Source of the DNA: Augochlora pura
Lineage: Eukaryota; Arthropoda; Insecta; Hymenoptera; Halictidae
NCBI RefSeq assembly: GCF_028453695.1
Contig: NC_135775.1
Span: 15,906,545 to 15,970,544 of the forward strand
Direction of reading: 5' to 3'
DNA length: 64,000 nt
Part shown: positions 51,470 to 61,971 of the stretch, in pieces
Layout: each line of letters opens with the position of its first letter
How positions within the stretch are numbered: the first letter of the stretch is position 1
Made by a program: the position numbers and the translations under genes
The notes under the pieces: generated by a model
What the model was told of the DNA's origin: nothing
The model's input: the letters and a program-made list of their open reading frames with translations, nothing else
Databases searched by the model: none

Positions 51470-52639
51470 GGCACATTCATTTAATCATACGATAAATATC
51501 CTATTGAGGGTAATTCTCGTCCCTTTGGTCGGCGACACGTGTGAGAGAACAATAGGTGTCGCTAGTTTCGAATAAAGATCGACACTGATTGTTTATTAAA
51601 AAAAGTGCATAGGTGTGCGTAAACGCAAAATGTGAGAATATCGCATTAAACTAAGATAACTGTTCAAAGATTAGACACCTAATTTTCTTTCATATTATTA
51701 CATTATGTACTTCTACAGAAAGTAGCTTATATTTCGTCTAAGTATTCGGTGAATAACACATCCAGAAGAAACCAACAGTCCGTATTGAATAACTCGTGAA
51801 ATTTTTGAAAAATAATTGGACTGACGAATCGGTGAAGCCAAACCCACTCAAACTTTCATCAAGGTAAGAGAATTATTTATATTCCGTTTTTTACAACTGC
51901 CGCCGGTCTAAACCAGAATTATATCACTTTCCTGTTTGAACTTTGCGATCCGCTAAAAAACATACACGCCATCAATGTAATGAAAGATATTCCTATGATC
52001 AACTTGAGATTAGAAGGTTCTAAAAATGTGACTCCTGGAAATTTATAACGACGATCGTCGGCCTTGATTTATAGGATTGTATCGAATGTGAAAATATATC
52101 CTCGCTATATCATAGGAGTCACAAGATAGTAATAGACGTTTTCTTAAATATAAGTCTGTTTATCGTGCACACTTGAAGAACGCAAAAACGGCCAAGTTAA
52201 AAAGGGCATATTCACCGTGAAATAATGGCAGTAAGTATGACGATAGATGTGAAGAGAATTAAATGAACTGCGCTCGTTGATGCTAAACAAATACTAGCTA
52301 GTCAAGGCACAAAAGTCATGGCAATTTTATAGTTTCTAGAAAAAAAAAAACAGAAAACTGTAAAAAGTACAAGGTAAATTTAATTACAAAGATGTAGTTA
52401 TCTAAAGTTAAGACTAAAAATATAAGAATATACATAGTCAATTTTCAGTTAAGTTAGATTAAAGTGGAATATTATTTTTCTTATCTGAGTGTATGTACAA
52501 GACATAAGTGTTACAAGTAGCTTGGAGAGCGTTTATAATCTTCATACAAGTAAAAATTATCATTAAAAAGATAAAAAGAGCATATACAGATACTGCTTGA
52601 TGAGTCCATTAGTAGAAATCGAATAGAATAATTTTAAAG

Positions 52640-53000
52640 GTATACGTGGCTGCGACAGAGATGCTCTTTCATTGTCCCAAAAACTCGCGGATATTAATTC
52701 TTTTGACAGGATGCTGTAAAGCCATAGTAATGAGTTTAGATAATTCGGGAACGGACATTATGATCGAACTGGTTAAAACTAAACTGCTACAAGAGGAAAC
52801 TAAGCAACAACTCAACATTAAATTAGGAGAAGAAGTAGTAGCCTTTTGTCGTTAAAAATGAAGGAACGAATCGATATAAAAAGAATAACGTCGCGCTTGT
52901 GTGAAAGCAGGGCACATCAAACCAAACTGTAAGAAACCGCAAAATTTAGAAGATGGATTGAAATTTACCAAAAAAAGAAACAATAAAAAATAGGGCCCAT
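52640..53000 (+). pseudogene. Copia gag C-terminus with decayed zinc knuckle (element 2)
   Basis: The frame reads VKTKLLQEETKQQLNIKLGE, the usual end of the UBN2 gag domain, and then a knuckle-like CVKAGHIKPNCKKP. The knuckle's first cysteine position is occupied by Arg and an in-frame stop precedes it, so it could not fold as a normal CCHC finger. It is followed by a Lys-rich tail and a stop. Confidence 0.6.
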
Positions 53001-53089
53001 TTACTGCAATGTCAGGAAAAGAGACTGACGAGGGACGGTACATCGATTCAAGAAGAACCAACCATATAAGCTGAAATAAGACATGAATG

Positions 53090-53296
53090 AAAAATTACAC
53101 CGAAGCAAACATGCAAAACATAAATATCGTAGAGAATTCTACACTCAGAGCTTCGGGAGTCAGTGTGAAACCAGAACTATTTATTGACAACGTTTTGCAT
53201 ATACCTCAATGTAGTGCAAATTTATTGCCCGTCAGTAACTTAGCTAGGAGAGGACTCACATTGATATTTGACGATTCAAGTTGCTGCAAAAGGTAA
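53090..53296 (+). pseudogene. Copia protease-region remnant
   Basis: It contains NVLHIPQCSANLLPVSNLAR followed by LTLIFDDSSC, matching the well-conserved VLYVP-x-x-SANLLSVS block at the end of the copia retropepsin domain. The catalytic D-S/T-G triad lies upstream and is not recognisable. The frame closes just after this block. Confidence 0.65.
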
Positions 53297-53299
53297 GTA

Positions 53300-54180
53300 A
53301 CTAATTTCAAGGCACGCCTAGTGGCAAAGGGTTGATCCCAAGCGATAGGTATTGATTAGAATGGAACGTTCTCTCTTGCATCTAAATATTCCGCTATAAG
53401 AACACTAATTTCGCTGGTGGTACGATTGGACATGTCAATAGACCACTGAGTCAATTCTATTGCCAAAGGGATTTATAACTGAGAAAAGGAAAGTATGTCG
53501 CCTGAGCAAAATTACATATAAATTAAAACAATTCGTAAAGTACGGTTTGATGAAATTAATTCGATATTGTAATAATAACACATTCGCGACTGGCAAATTT
53601 CTTCCGTTTCTGATACTGAGTACCGGCGAAAATAATTAAATTCTGAAGCTGGTGGCCGAAAACTTGTATCGTTAAAGCAAACATAAAAATGATAATATTT
53701 GTTTTGAAATATCAATGTTGCAATTATGTGCTGTTTAAAATAAAAAGATTTTTATAATTTGTATACTTGCTATATTTGCTTCAATAGAATTTAAAATGAC
53801 GTGAATTCACGTCAACGGTCACGAATGTGATAATATAACTAGGGTTTAAACTTGTGTTTATATCCCCTGCGTATATTATAAGGATAAAAGAAATGTAATA
53901 TTAATAACCAGTTTGTATGCCAATGATATCTTAGTAGTTCGCAATAACTTTAAAAAAGAAACTTACTAGTTAAGAAAGCAATTAAGTTTCGAATTTTCAA
54001 TTAAAGATCCTGGCGATGTTAAATCAATTATCGACATAAAAATTAAACGGGAGAAAGACATAATTAAATTACATCACACGAATAATAAAAAACCGTTGAG
54101 TAAAAAAGAAAATTCAATGTGTCTGCTTGCAAACCAGCAAGCACCCCTGCAGTAGCTGAGTAACTTCGAACGATCGGATT
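53300..54180 (+). pseudogene. Copia reverse transcriptase remnant
   Basis: FKARLVAKG at the start, then SQAIGID and KYSAIRTLISLVVRLDMSID (the copia RT block YKARLVAKG...YxTIRxLL). Around 53870-54080 the frame resumes with VYYKDKRNVILITSLYANDIL and FEFSIKDPGDVKSIIDIKI. The catalytic motif Y-x-D-D appears as YAND, one aspartate lost. Roughly 500 bases between the two blocks are shifted or non-homologous. Clearly non-functional. Confidence 0.7.
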
Positions 54181-54299
54181 TATCAAGAACTGATAGGACA
54201 CTTAAATTATACATAATGTATAGCATTATGTACCAGATTAGACCGTCGCTATCTTAGCAAATTTTAATATTTTAATCATTTCCATAATGGAGAACATTG

Positions 54300-54850
54300 G
54301 AATGCAGCTAAGCGTGTGCTAAACGTTGTTCAAAAGGCACTAGAAATGCTTATTCAACATAAAAGAAATTAGACTTAAAGATATCAAACTATGCTAATGC
54401 GTATTATGTGAACGACGAACACGATGAGAAAGATTATTGCGAACACGTACTTTTGTAAAGGCGAAATGCGGTAACTCACTAGAGCAAGAAGTAAATTACT
54501 ACAACCTCTACAAGTGAAGCAGAGTATACCGCACTTTCTAACGTCTAGAAAGAAGCCAAATTCTTAGATAACTTAATGGTCGAAATATTCTCCGAAAGAA
54601 TACTGATAGCGTAGTACAATGTTAATTCGATACTAGCTTGGGTAATTACAATCACGACATGGCAGTACATAGCCGAAATACATCGACATAAAAAAACACT
54701 TTGTTCGCAAAACCATCAAATCATTGATTATAAAACTGTGATATATGAAAATAGAGAATAAGACAACTGACTTATTAACAAAATTTTTAAGTGTAAGGAA
54801 ACATCACACATTTGTGAAAGTGTAAAGATTAGTTCGAAGAATATTGTAAA
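54300..54850 (+). pseudogene. Copia RNase H region remnant
   Basis: EHWNAAKRVLNVVQKAL (the EHWxALKRVLRYL block), then SEAEYTALSNV followed by KEAKFLDNLMVEIF (the STTEAEYxAL block of copia RNase H), and a tail resembling the HIDxxxH and ADxLTK blocks. Frame breaks separate these pieces. Confidence 0.65.
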
Positions 54851-54888
54851 TAAGATGAACTGCTGGAACGAGAATAAATAGATCTATA

Positions 54889-55049
54889 TGACATATGCCT
54901 AATCGTAGGTAAATACTCGCAACATCCCCATTGCACCTTACCGTGTTGTGTCCCGCCTTGTGCGCCGTCCTTCATTTATTCTGTATCAAGAGTTCTACCT
55001 AATCGTTTATATGAAATATAAATATGAAAGAGCCGATCGAATCAGACCA
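54889..55049 (+). repeat. 3' LTR of the copia element
   Basis: It starts TGACATATGCCTAATCG after the RNase H remnant and ends near AATCAGACCA. It aligns to 51209-51469 apart from the insertion in the latter; divergence is substantial, implying an old integration. Confidence 0.6.
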
Positions 55050-56290
55050 TTTCCCATTATATATCCAACATAATGTCACCGAATCACTTTATCTACAAAA
55101 ATAAGAGCAACAGACCTATTAGAATAGACTAAGAGAAATATAAGAATCTGATGAAACAATACATAAAAGTAATATTCTCTATCAAGTATATCCAAATGCA
55201 ATAAAATTACAGAGAGGATAAGAATAACCATAAGGGAAACATCTCTAGGAAAAAATAGTCAACTGCCAACCGCATAATAAGAACCCGGTATCACGGTCGG
55301 GCCAAGGATGCGATAAGACTTTAAGGCCAAAGATGACCCAGGTAGTTTTAACATTCCAAAACAGCTCACACCATGGAACCTTTTATATCCTCCTGAACTA
55401 CTTGAGAGGGATCCATAAAAGCAATAACTTTTCATGCCTATTGACACCGTATCTCATCACATTATATCAAGTCATTAGCGACTAAGAAGGAAAAAGCCAT
55501 GCCCGTGTGATTTTCCATGTGCAGACAGAAGATAAAAAGAAACCCAGAAATGTATCATGTGCCAACGAAAACCACTAGCGAGGGAAACGAACAAGTCACA
55601 AGCAAGACCATCTCATTGAACCGGGAAATTCAATGCGAGGCAACGAGGCAACAGTAAATGCGGCACGCGTAAAGAAACTACCCTCATATTAGAAAGACAA
55701 CCCAACGATATGATTCATGTAGGTCAAGACAGGTTCGAGTGTAACACGCATCACAAACGGTGAAACGAGGGTATATCATTATGAACCTTGATCAAAAGGT
55801 CTCATCTAATTTCACGTGATTTGTCATGTTTAACGATTAGGTAGAATTACTTAATTAATTGGAGGGAGAACAATTTAGTAACAATATCGTCATTGAAACT
55901 AAATAAAGGTTTCAAAATTCCGGTTTCAAAACCAAAGTGTGGAGATGCATTTTTGAGTCAGAAATACAACATAATAGTACGAGTGAGAGTGAGAAAGTGC
56001 ATACGTGAGAGTGTGGAGTGAGAAGCAAAGTCAAAGCAGAGAGTTAAAAACCAAGGAAAAACTGGTAAAGTCGACTATTGGAGATTAGATGAAAGAAAAA
56101 TAACCACAAAGGCAACAACTACTAAACTGAAAATAAGATTTTAAGCGAGAAATATTATAAATATATACTTATTGACCAGAAGTTTTTATCCTAATTGCTG
56201 AACAGCTACGAAAGAAATGGAAAACCAAGAACAAGAAAAAGAGATATATGAAGAAAAGACCAGTGGATATATAAGGTCCCGATAATTATG
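55050..56290. other. Unclassified intergenic sequence, probable old retroelement
   Basis: Purine-rich and richer in G+C than its neighbours, with repeated GAGAGTGAG-like runs near 55980-56040. The longest frame (62 codons, minus strand, 55447-55259) matches nothing I recognise. Next to the copia 3' LTR, this is likely more retroelement debris, but no domain is identifiable. Confidence 0.35.
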
Positions 56291-56450
56291 TTATTTCCAG
56301 AATATGAGGGATTTTCGATGTCATTTAAAGTAACTTTTTTCTCAGCGCAAATACAATCTACTTTGCTTATGAGTTATTAACGCAAAACAATGACTAATAA
56401 AAGGTAAGCTCAGATGGCACAAGGCATCCGAGTTAATGAGTGGAACTGGA
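56291..56450 (+). repeat. Dispersed repeat, copy 2 (shared with 3.5 kb)
   Basis: Same order of motifs as the copy at 3522-3650: GTCATTTAAAGTAACTT, GAGTTATTAA, and AATGAGTGGAACTGG near the end. It has a roughly 20-base insertion relative to copy 1. Likely an old non-autonomous element. Confidence 0.6.
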
Positions 56451-56607
56451 TTTCAATTCTGAACTGCGATCAGAAAAAGACTTGCGTCGCGTCATGATTA
56501 TAGTTCAGAATTATAATTTATACTTCATACATTGAGTAACCTTTTCTCGTAAATGCGCTGAGGATGACTTATGCTGCAGGCAGATGATCACACTGTTAGT
56601 AAGAGTG

Positions 56608-57516
56608 TACAGTAAATTCTCCCACATTGTCACTGTTAGAGGTCTGCTCACATTGTCCTTGTGCTGTACGAGTATTCCAAAAAGGCGAGTCGGGTCTTAT
56701 AATCCGAATAAACTGTAGTTCGTGTACAGTAAACGTACTGACATATTACTACTTTATCTTAGATAAGTTCGTCGTGGTCAATTAAGCATAATCAGGCACG
56801 CGACACGGCTCCTTTAACTAGAATTCCCGGAATGGCAACTACATAATATAATAACATAACTTTTTTCATTTTTACATTTTAAAACTGAATTTTTTTTAAC
56901 ATATTGCTGACGGTTTTCTTATTAAAATGAAACCAAACGTAATATAGTTTGGACAAATATTTCTGATTAACCCTTAGGGCTCTATGGACGCATATATGCG
57001 TTTGGCGAAAGTCGCCGTTGTGGCCGAAGGACGCAGATATGCGTTTACTCTAAGCCATAAAGACCGTAAGCGGTAGCCGCGCGCCGGCCCTACGGACCGT
57101 TTCGGCCGGGAGTATTTAGAGCCCTAAGGATTAAAATAAAATCAACATAATATAATTTCGATTACGTATATCATAAACTATATTCAACTATAAATTATAA
57201 ACTAAAATAAGGGTGAAAAATCGACTATTGTTCTCACTTCTTCAATTCCCACCATTGTAATTTAGTCTAAAGCATGTTTGAGTTTGGTCCCATTTTAATT
57301 GGGAGAATATGTTAAAACAATTTCATATATAAAAGATTAGAAATAAAAAAAGTTAAGACATCGTTTTTATTCTAGCATTACTGTGAATTTTGATTAATGT
57401 ACGTCGACATACTAGCCGCCTGGACAAGCCACAAAGCTTCAAAAATCGTCTCTGGTTTCCTCAAGTTGCTCATTTTCGATTCTAAGATGAAAAACAATAT
57501 GGGAGAATTTACTGTA
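56608..57516. mobile_element. 909-bp non-autonomous DNA transposon, TACAGTAAATTCTCCC ends
   Basis: The left end TACAGTAAATTCTCCCACAT and the right end reverse complemented TACAGTAAATTCTCCCATAT agree at 22 of 23 outer bases, continuing to TTGT. TA at the borders suggests a TA target site. No transposase frame remains inside. A smaller TTAA-flanked element sits within it. The same terminus occurs at 51320-51344 and, decayed, at 12960-12980. Confidence 0.75.
56967..57134. mobile_element. piggyBac-like MITE nested in the 909-bp element
   Basis: 168 bp with TTAACCCTTAGGGCTCTA at the left and, reverse complemented, TTAATCCTTAGGGCTCTA at the right: 17 of 18 identical and flanked by TTAA. The interior is strikingly GC-rich for this locus and carries two near-repeats of GGACGCATATATGCGTTT / GGACGCAGATATGCGTTT. 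Non-coding; superfamily assigned from TTAA plus CCCT ends. Confidence 0.8.
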
Positions 57517-57664
57517 TGTGGGTAAAGCAAATTTACAAACTCAATATTCTCGAAAAATAAACTCCAAACGAAAAGAACGTTGTTCTGTATTTTCTTTCAT
57601 ATTTTTCAGTAGAAATTAATTCATGGCTTGCTTGCACATATCTTTCAAGGATACCCTATACATA

Positions 57665-58367
57665 CGGGGTGTCCCGGAAATCGTAGTAAGACTGGGATGG
57701 GGGTGATTCTACATAAAAAAAGAAGAAAATATTTTCGTATAACATTTTTTTATCCGTAGCTGCGTTTTCGTGATAATCGACTTCAAAGTTCGTTCAACTT
57801 GTAAACCATTTAATACAATTTGCTTGTCGCGCATTTCACTGCTCTCGGGACCTCACACTTCTAGATTTTTATTTGTGGGGTCATATCAAAGAACAAGTTT
57901 ATAGCATGAACGATATTACAAATGTTACACATTTGAAACATAAGATTACTGAGGCAATCGAAAAATTAAAAAAGCGATAACAACTTACAATATGTCCAGA
58001 TGTCATTAATTCATCGAGCAAACTTATGTATGCAGCAGTGAGGAGGACATTTTCAACAATTATTGTAGCATTGTAATAGTAAGTAGTAAAAAAGATTAAA
58101 AAATAAGTAATCAGTAGACACACTTTGTATTGTTTTAACCGCGCAATTATCACTGTCTGTAAACACTATTCCGGACAAAGACAAGCAGGGCAATGAAATA
58201 CACGACAAGCAAATTGTATTAAATGGTTTACAAATTGAACAAACTTTGCAGTCGATTATCACGAAAACGGAGCACCGGATGAAAAAACGTTATGCCAAAA
58301 TATTTTCTTCTTTTTTTATGTAGAATCACCCCCTGCCCGATTGTACTGCGATTACCAGGGCACCCTG
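57665..58367 (+). mobile_element. Long-TIR transposon with Tc1/mariner-type transposase remnant
   Basis: Bounded by TA. The left arm (57665-57845) and right arm (about 58186-58367, inverted) match over ~180 bp, including GGGGGTGATTCTACATAAAA and CGTTTTCGTGATAATCGACT. Between them a short transposase piece survives (57849-57978). The two arms have diverged from each other. TA target sites with a DD(E/D) transposase of this type indicate the IS630/Tc1/mariner superfamily, although arms this long are unusual for it. Confidence 0.75.
57849..57978 (+). pseudogene. C-terminal transposase fragment
   Basis: The frame reads DLTLLDFYLWGHIKEQVYS, then ITNVTHLKHKITEAIEKL to a stop. This matches the SPDLxPxDFxLWGxxKxxVY block around the third catalytic acidic residue of IS630/Tc1/mariner transposases. 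The N-terminal DNA-binding part and the first two catalytic acids are absent, so the copy could not transpose by itself. Confidence 0.7.
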
Positions 58368-59339
58368 TATATTAACATTCTGATTGTTCGGACATAAATT
58401 AGAAAGAAAAATTTTTAAAAAAGCCCTACTGATTTATTATCACTTATAGTATAAACTGTAATTAATACAACTAACACGGAACGAACTAATTGGTAGTGTT
58501 TTTTGTGAAACATTACTATATTTAATGTCGATATAATATTTACAATTTCCTGTTTTTAAATATCATGAAAACCAACTGTCCAGACAAATTTAAGTACTAC
58601 ATTGCCAATCAATGGAACTCAAACATATACCTGCTGAGCGGATTTCTTAAATAATAATTTTAGATTTGGTCAAATCTTTGGAATTTTGACTTAAAAAACA
58701 CTGCTACAGTAATCTTATTATTGTATACAATGATTAACCACTTTCAAAAGAAACAGTAGTGACGTATTTATCAAATGTAGTAATACTTTTAGAGGATTAA
58801 CAGTTTCTTACTTCAATGTTCCTTTTTGTTTGGTACTTAAGATGTAAGACGTTAATTACAAATTATTATAGTTGGTGCCTTGAATTTATTTTACAATTTA
58901 AAAAAAAGTGAAAATGTTTCTATTCTAAGGTGATTGAATAATAAGTGAATTTGTCAGCAATAATTTATAAAGGAGTATAAAAGTTGTCGTGATCAATATA
59001 ATCTCATGTCAAATATTGCTGCCAGTATCCAGTACATATTTGACTTACGGATGAAGGAAACGTTAATCTATGTTAACAACAAAGTTGATTCTGTTTCTCT
59101 TAAAACATACAATACCCTAATCAATTCAATAATTAAATGCTAAACTATAATGCATTACCATTTTGCATACAGAGCTATCTGTGAAATATAGTTTAATAAC
59201 TCTAAGAATGTATAATAGATGCCAATAATAAGGATATTGTAGAAAAAAGAAACTGAATGTGATTATAGTCATTATTGGTATAATGAATATTAGAAACATA
59301 TATGTAAACGACAAACCGATCTGACGTAACACTTGACTT
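58368..59339. other. Rif1 3' flank / 3' UTR region
   Basis: No gene on either strand. On the minus strand, an ATTAAA (59192-59197) and an AATAAA (58885-58890) are candidate Rif1 polyadenylation signals, giving a 3' UTR of about 0.15 or 0.45 kb. Confidence 0.45.
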
Positions 59340-60053
59340 TTACTTTGTATCATTTACCTTTACCTTGGAACTCATACATTCGTAAAATGCTTGCAAAAGA
59401 TCTTTCTCGCTCAGTTTTGTGGCAACAGCTTTGAAAATTTTCAGCAAACCTTCATTGGATTTACTGCACTCGGCTATACAGTCAGCTGCAAATTGGTCGG
59501 ACCACAATTTATAAAAAACGTTCTTAGTTACATCGGAGGACTGAGACTCCAAAGCCTTTGCTATATCACTGGAACTGTTGTTCTGTAAAGCTATATCCAA
59601 AACCAGTCGCGATGGAATGAGTTCATCGTTTGCCACTGTATGGCTAATAATTACATCTATCGGCACTCTTTTCAACATAGCATCCAAACTGGACAATTCT
59701 GTCATAGGTTTCCTTATTCCTTCCTCCTCTTCTTCTTTCAGTTTCTTCGATAACATCTCAGCGAGCTCAGAAGACGCACACTTTTGGCAAACGGCTTCTT
59801 TTACTTCATCGAAATCAAGAATATTCATACAATCGCTGGTTTTTATCTTCTGTCGATAGGCGTTCAATAGTTTAACGAAAAATTGTTTCTCAGCAGCAAA
59901 GATGTCAGGAAGCCGCAGTAAAACTTTATTAAGCCCACAGGCACGGCAAGCGTATTTTAAGGTTGTTTCATTGCTGTTTGGTCTGTTCTCTGTAGCTAGC
60001 ATTCTTATGGTTTCTGTTTCCAAATCCATCTGTGGTACATGCCTCATCTTGTT
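59340..60053 (-). CDS. Rif1: Rif1 terminal exon
   Basis: 714 nt encoding 237 residues and a TAA stop. The acceptor cttttatttcatttag joins in phase 0 to give ILMHYK|NKMRHVPQMDLET, a continuous conserved helix. Helical sequence follows, with cysteine pairs ACRACG and CQKC, a Lys/Glu-rich segment with a run of five Glu, and an all-helical tail ending SSKVKVNDTK. AAG|GTAAAG just before the stop resembles a splice donor, so a further small exon is possible, but none is visible before the candidate poly(A) signals. No secretion or membrane signals, consistent with a nuclear protein. Confidence 0.8.
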   Translation of the reverse strand, partial: NKMRHVPQMDLETETIRMLATENRPNSNETTLKYACRACGLNKVLLRLPDIFAAEKQFFVKLLNAYRQKIKTSDCMNILDFDEVKEAVCQKCASSELAEMLSKKLKEEEEEGIRKPMTELSSLDAMLKRVPIDVIISHTVANDELIPSRLVLDIALQNNSSSDIAKALESQSSDVTKNVFYKLWSDQFAADCIAECSKSNEGLLKIFKAVATKLSEKDLLQAFYECMSSKVKVNDTK

Positions 60054-61679
60054 CTAAATGAAATAAAAGAACTTATTTATCACATTAAAACTTACAATAA
60101 ATTGAATATAATTAAATCTACACGTGGATACGGGATCATGAATGTCGGGGAATCCTTCAACACTAGAGTACACACTTAGCCTTCAAGAACAATAAAAACA
60201 TTATTTTTGGATTCTATTCAGTATTATTAAATCATAATAATACATTATCTTTATCATAGATTGCTTTAACTCTAAATCTACTAAGCACCTAAAGCAGCTG
60301 ATATGTCTTGCCTTGTAAAAGTGATGGGACTGAATTTATCTGTAATTTCAATAAATGTAAAAAAAAATCGGATACCGAATATTTAACTGAGGTTGGCAGA
60401 TTTAATGTTAATAAACAATACTCTCAAATACTACTTAACTTATCGACACAGTAACGAAGAGACCAAAACATGAAACATAATGAGGAAGTCGTGCAGTACC
60501 GATAAACTTGGTTTTAATTTCGACCACTACACGAGAATACTTCTTACCAGGCAAAAGCAAATAACTACTGTATAAATGTCTAACATAGATCGAAATCATA
60601 ACGATCCTCCACTGTTTTTAAATTTTATGATCGATCAATTATCCTAACAATTGAATGTTTATTCATTACAAAAACATTTCTCTCTGTTCATTAAGTACTA
60701 TTTAAACTACAAATCACTTTTTTAAACTTAAATTTTGTTCTTTCTAAGCCAAGACATAACAATAAAACTTGTAGTGGTCAGTACAGTAAATATATTAAAA
60801 TGTTGTTCTATTCCATGCAAATTCAAATGATTTAACTTTTCTTTCATTCATTCATCCATAATTCTTTCAACACCAAATAATAATATTTTATTCACATGCA
60901 ATTTTAAACTTTATAAGTCATCAATTATCTGCATTGAAGTCGCAAATGAATTACTACACTAGGAAATTTTAAACACCTATGAAATTGTAGAAAAACATTT
61001 GTTTTTCTAATTTGTGATATGAAGAAACGCCTAAATTTCGATAATCTCCGAATCTAAATAATTTCATGATATTCGTGACAGATTTTTGCACCAACAACAG
61101 AAATCAGAGAGAATGTAATATCAGGTGAAAACTCTATGGAAACCTGAGAAATATTAAAGTATACAAATAGTTATAACGAATAGAGTTAATAGAAGATACG
61201 AAGAATGTTATAATCAAAGTTCGAACTAAATAACAAGTAACGTTTAAAGAACTTTAAAACGTACTGGAAACCAGCAAATAAATCGGATGTTATGGATTGA
61301 TATGTTTAGTAAACAAGCGACACAAATTTCATTTAAGAAGTATGAGATCATACAAGTTCATATCCTTCGATGTGAACGATGATAAATAAGAAGATACGTG
61401 TTAAATACAATACTTTGATAAGAACTACTCCCAATCAATTCATTGTTTTCGGATATAATTAGTTTTATATTTAATGAATAAGACATATCCAATTTTTTTA
61501 TTAAAAAATAAAAGAATACAAAAATTTTATATGTCTAATTTGATAAATATAAAGTTAATTATACCCGAAGAACAAACCAAAAGCACAGTAATTGGATATC
61601 TCTAATTATACTAATCTACACTCATTTCCAAACAAACTTCTACTTTTCATTAAAAACGAAGTGAAAAGAACATATTTAC
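60054..61679 (-). other. Rif1 intron (last)
   Basis: AT-rich 1.6-kb intron with no open frame worth noting. Confidence 0.75.
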
Positions 61680-61971
61680 CTTATAATGCATAAGAATTCT
61701 CTCTGGAGTACATCTTCTAACTGCGCTTTCCAGTACCACATTCACATCTATTTCATCCAAAAGATCTGCCAAAGACGTTTGCACTTCGACAGATTTATTG
61801 GTTTTACTTGGCGTAGATTTCAATGAATGGAGAGGGTCTTTACTGGGATCTTTACCAGTCTTTGATGTATGTAAAGCAGCCATTGCTTTAGACAACGAAA
61901 AATTAGCAGAATCTGGTTGTGATGGAAAGACAACATCTAACATAGATGACACTGGTATGCTTGTCATTTGT
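61680..61971 (-). CDS. Rif1: Rif1 penultimate exon
   Basis: 292 nt; acceptor aattctgtttag, donor AAG|gtaaat. It completes the split Ile codon, reads QMTSIPVSSMLDVVFPSQ, then a Lys/Ser-rich linker, and ends LADLLDEIDVNVVLESAV and RRCTPERILMHYK. The last part begins the conserved extreme C-terminal (CIII) region. Phase 2 in and phase 0 out fit both neighbours exactly. In vertebrates this region has been linked to BLM helicase binding; whether that applies in insects is not known from this sequence. Confidence 0.8.

Larger units (their letters stand above)
51209..55049 (+). mobile_element. Degenerate Ty1/copia retrotransposon with two LTRs
   Basis: About 3.8 kb bounded by related ends: 51350-51456 and 54916-55028 align over their whole length (CTTACCGT, TGCGCxGTCCTTCATT, ATCAAGA and TGAAATATA in order). 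Between them lie, in copia order, a gag tail with zinc knuckle, a protease-region fragment, reverse transcriptase and RNase H remnants. The order protease, RT, RNase H without an integrase-after-RT arrangement fits copia rather than gypsy; the integrase region itself is deleted. All frames carry stops and shifts. The 5' LTR has been invaded by another repeat. Confidence 0.75.

Noticed and set aside
59391..59859. Two plus-strand frames of 65 and 93 codons
   Set aside because: Antisense shadows of the Rif1 terminal exon.
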